Positions 63,709-64,000 of a DNA stretch of 64,000 nt are shown piece by piece. Numbering within the stretch: the first letter of the stretch is position 1; each line of letters starts with the position of its first letter. A model generated the notes under the pieces. That model did no database searches and was not told where the DNA came from. It worked only from the letters and a program-made list of their open reading frames with translations. This DNA is from Stanieria sp. NIES-3757 (GTDB lineage Bacteria > Cyanobacteriota > Cyanobacteriia > Cyanobacteriales > Xenococcaceae): the NCBI GenBank assembly GCA_002355455.1, contig AP017375.1, forward strand, positions 4,083,640 to 4,147,639, given 5' to 3'. Made by a program: the position numbers and the translations under genes.

Positions 63709-64000
63709 ATGAATGAAATTGACGACTTAAAAAAAGAACTCAAACAAACTCAGCTAGCTTATCAAATGGCAGCACAAATGAGTCAATTTAAAGCTGGTTT
63801 TTTAGCTCGGACTTCTCATGAATTACGTTCTCCTTTGAGTAGTTTAATCGGTCTTCATCAATTAATTTTGTCTGATTTGTGTGACAGTCCAGAGGAGCAA
63901 AAAGAATTTATTTCACAAGCCTATCAATCTGCTTTAAAACTAATGAAATTGATTGATGAAATTATTAGTGTTGCCAAAACAGAATACGGCACTAATCAAC
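63709..64000 (+). CDS. Histidine kinase, N-terminal part (runs off the window)
   Basis: The frame from ATG 63709 is open to the end of the window (97 codons). Short coiled coil MNEIDDLKKELKQTQLAYQ, then a HisKA dimerisation domain with H-box FLARTSHELRSPLSSLIG (phospho-acceptor His about residue 40) and the paired second helix QSALKLMKLIDEIISVAK. No N-terminal sensor or membrane part, so it is a soluble or partner-dependent kinase, or another module follows the catalytic domain beyond 64000. Confidence 0.85.
   Translation, partial: MNEIDDLKKELKQTQLAYQMAAQMSQFKAGFLARTSHELRSPLSSLIGLHQLILSDLCDSPEEQKEFISQAYQSALKLMKLIDEIISVAKTEYGTNQ

Overview
The window comes from an AT-rich cyanobacterial chromosome. 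Evidence: PsbU, an orange carotenoid protein (OCP), an allophycocyanin-alpha-like protein, cyanophycin synthetase, two Psb34/Ssl1498-like proteins, pentapeptide-repeat proteins, a cyanobacterial RRM protein, and the octamer GCGATCGC (HIP1) scattered throughout. The mix would fit a Pleurocapsales/Stanieria-like genome, but that genus-level call is a guess. No rRNA, tRNA or CRISPR array was seen.

Layout. 0-6.3 kb: a glycosyltransferase, a small MITE-like element, then a light-sensor-like histidine kinase, a single-domain response regulator and a REC-PAS-GGDEF-EAL protein, which look like one phosphorelay with a cyclic-di-GMP output. 6.3-11.3 kb: housekeeping genes (nadC, alr, an HNH protein, a DHH phosphoesterase, sixA). 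11.4-19.6 kb: a co-directional minus-strand island with a photosynthesis-stress flavour: DUF3134, an inactive-looking rhodanese, a Psb34-like protein, a pentapeptide protein, a Ca2+-type P-ATPase, OCP, a second Psb34-like protein, a PII-like protein, an orphan ApcA-like protein and a response-regulator remnant. 20.0-22.3 kb: a NACHT NTPase with an N-terminal DNA-binding-like domain, a plausible bacterial NLR-type defence protein. 22.8-26 kb: fasciclin, RRM and several small proteins.

26.5-39.5 kb: citrate synthase, a DHH-CBS-tRNA nucleotidyltransferase fusion, two tandem DUF6492-like genes, trmB, a zinc-ribbon coiled-coil membrane protein, a RuBisCO-like protein, bioF and a large haemagglutinin-type secreted protein. 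39.6-42 kb: small secreted proteins, one interrupted by TGA, and a decayed IS5-family element. 42-50.5 kb: a toroid-like protein, an ABC permease, a macrodomain protein, cphA, a FeoA-like protein, a membrane protein and a GNAT, with copies of a HIP1-bearing hairpin repeat. 50.9-55.7 kb: a PEP-CTERM protein, small secreted and membrane proteins, cysE, an FMN-binding protein and a CAP-domain protein.

55.9-57.8 kb is a small decay zone. An intact IS5-family element has cut off a HigA-type antitoxin, the adjacent HigB toxin is frameshifted, and a polyketide-synthase tail fragment follows. 57.8-64 kb: an SRPBCC protein, dcd, a glycosyltransferase, a REP-associated tyrosine transposase with paired perfect palindromes, nadB, psbU and the start of another histidine kinase. 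nadB and nadC together cover two steps of de novo NAD synthesis but lie 54 kb apart.

The best candidates for something under-described are the OCP/ApcA-like/PII-like/Psb34-like island, the NACHT protein, the orphan RuBisCO-like gene, and the HIP1-bearing hairpin family, whose copies show compensatory stem changes.
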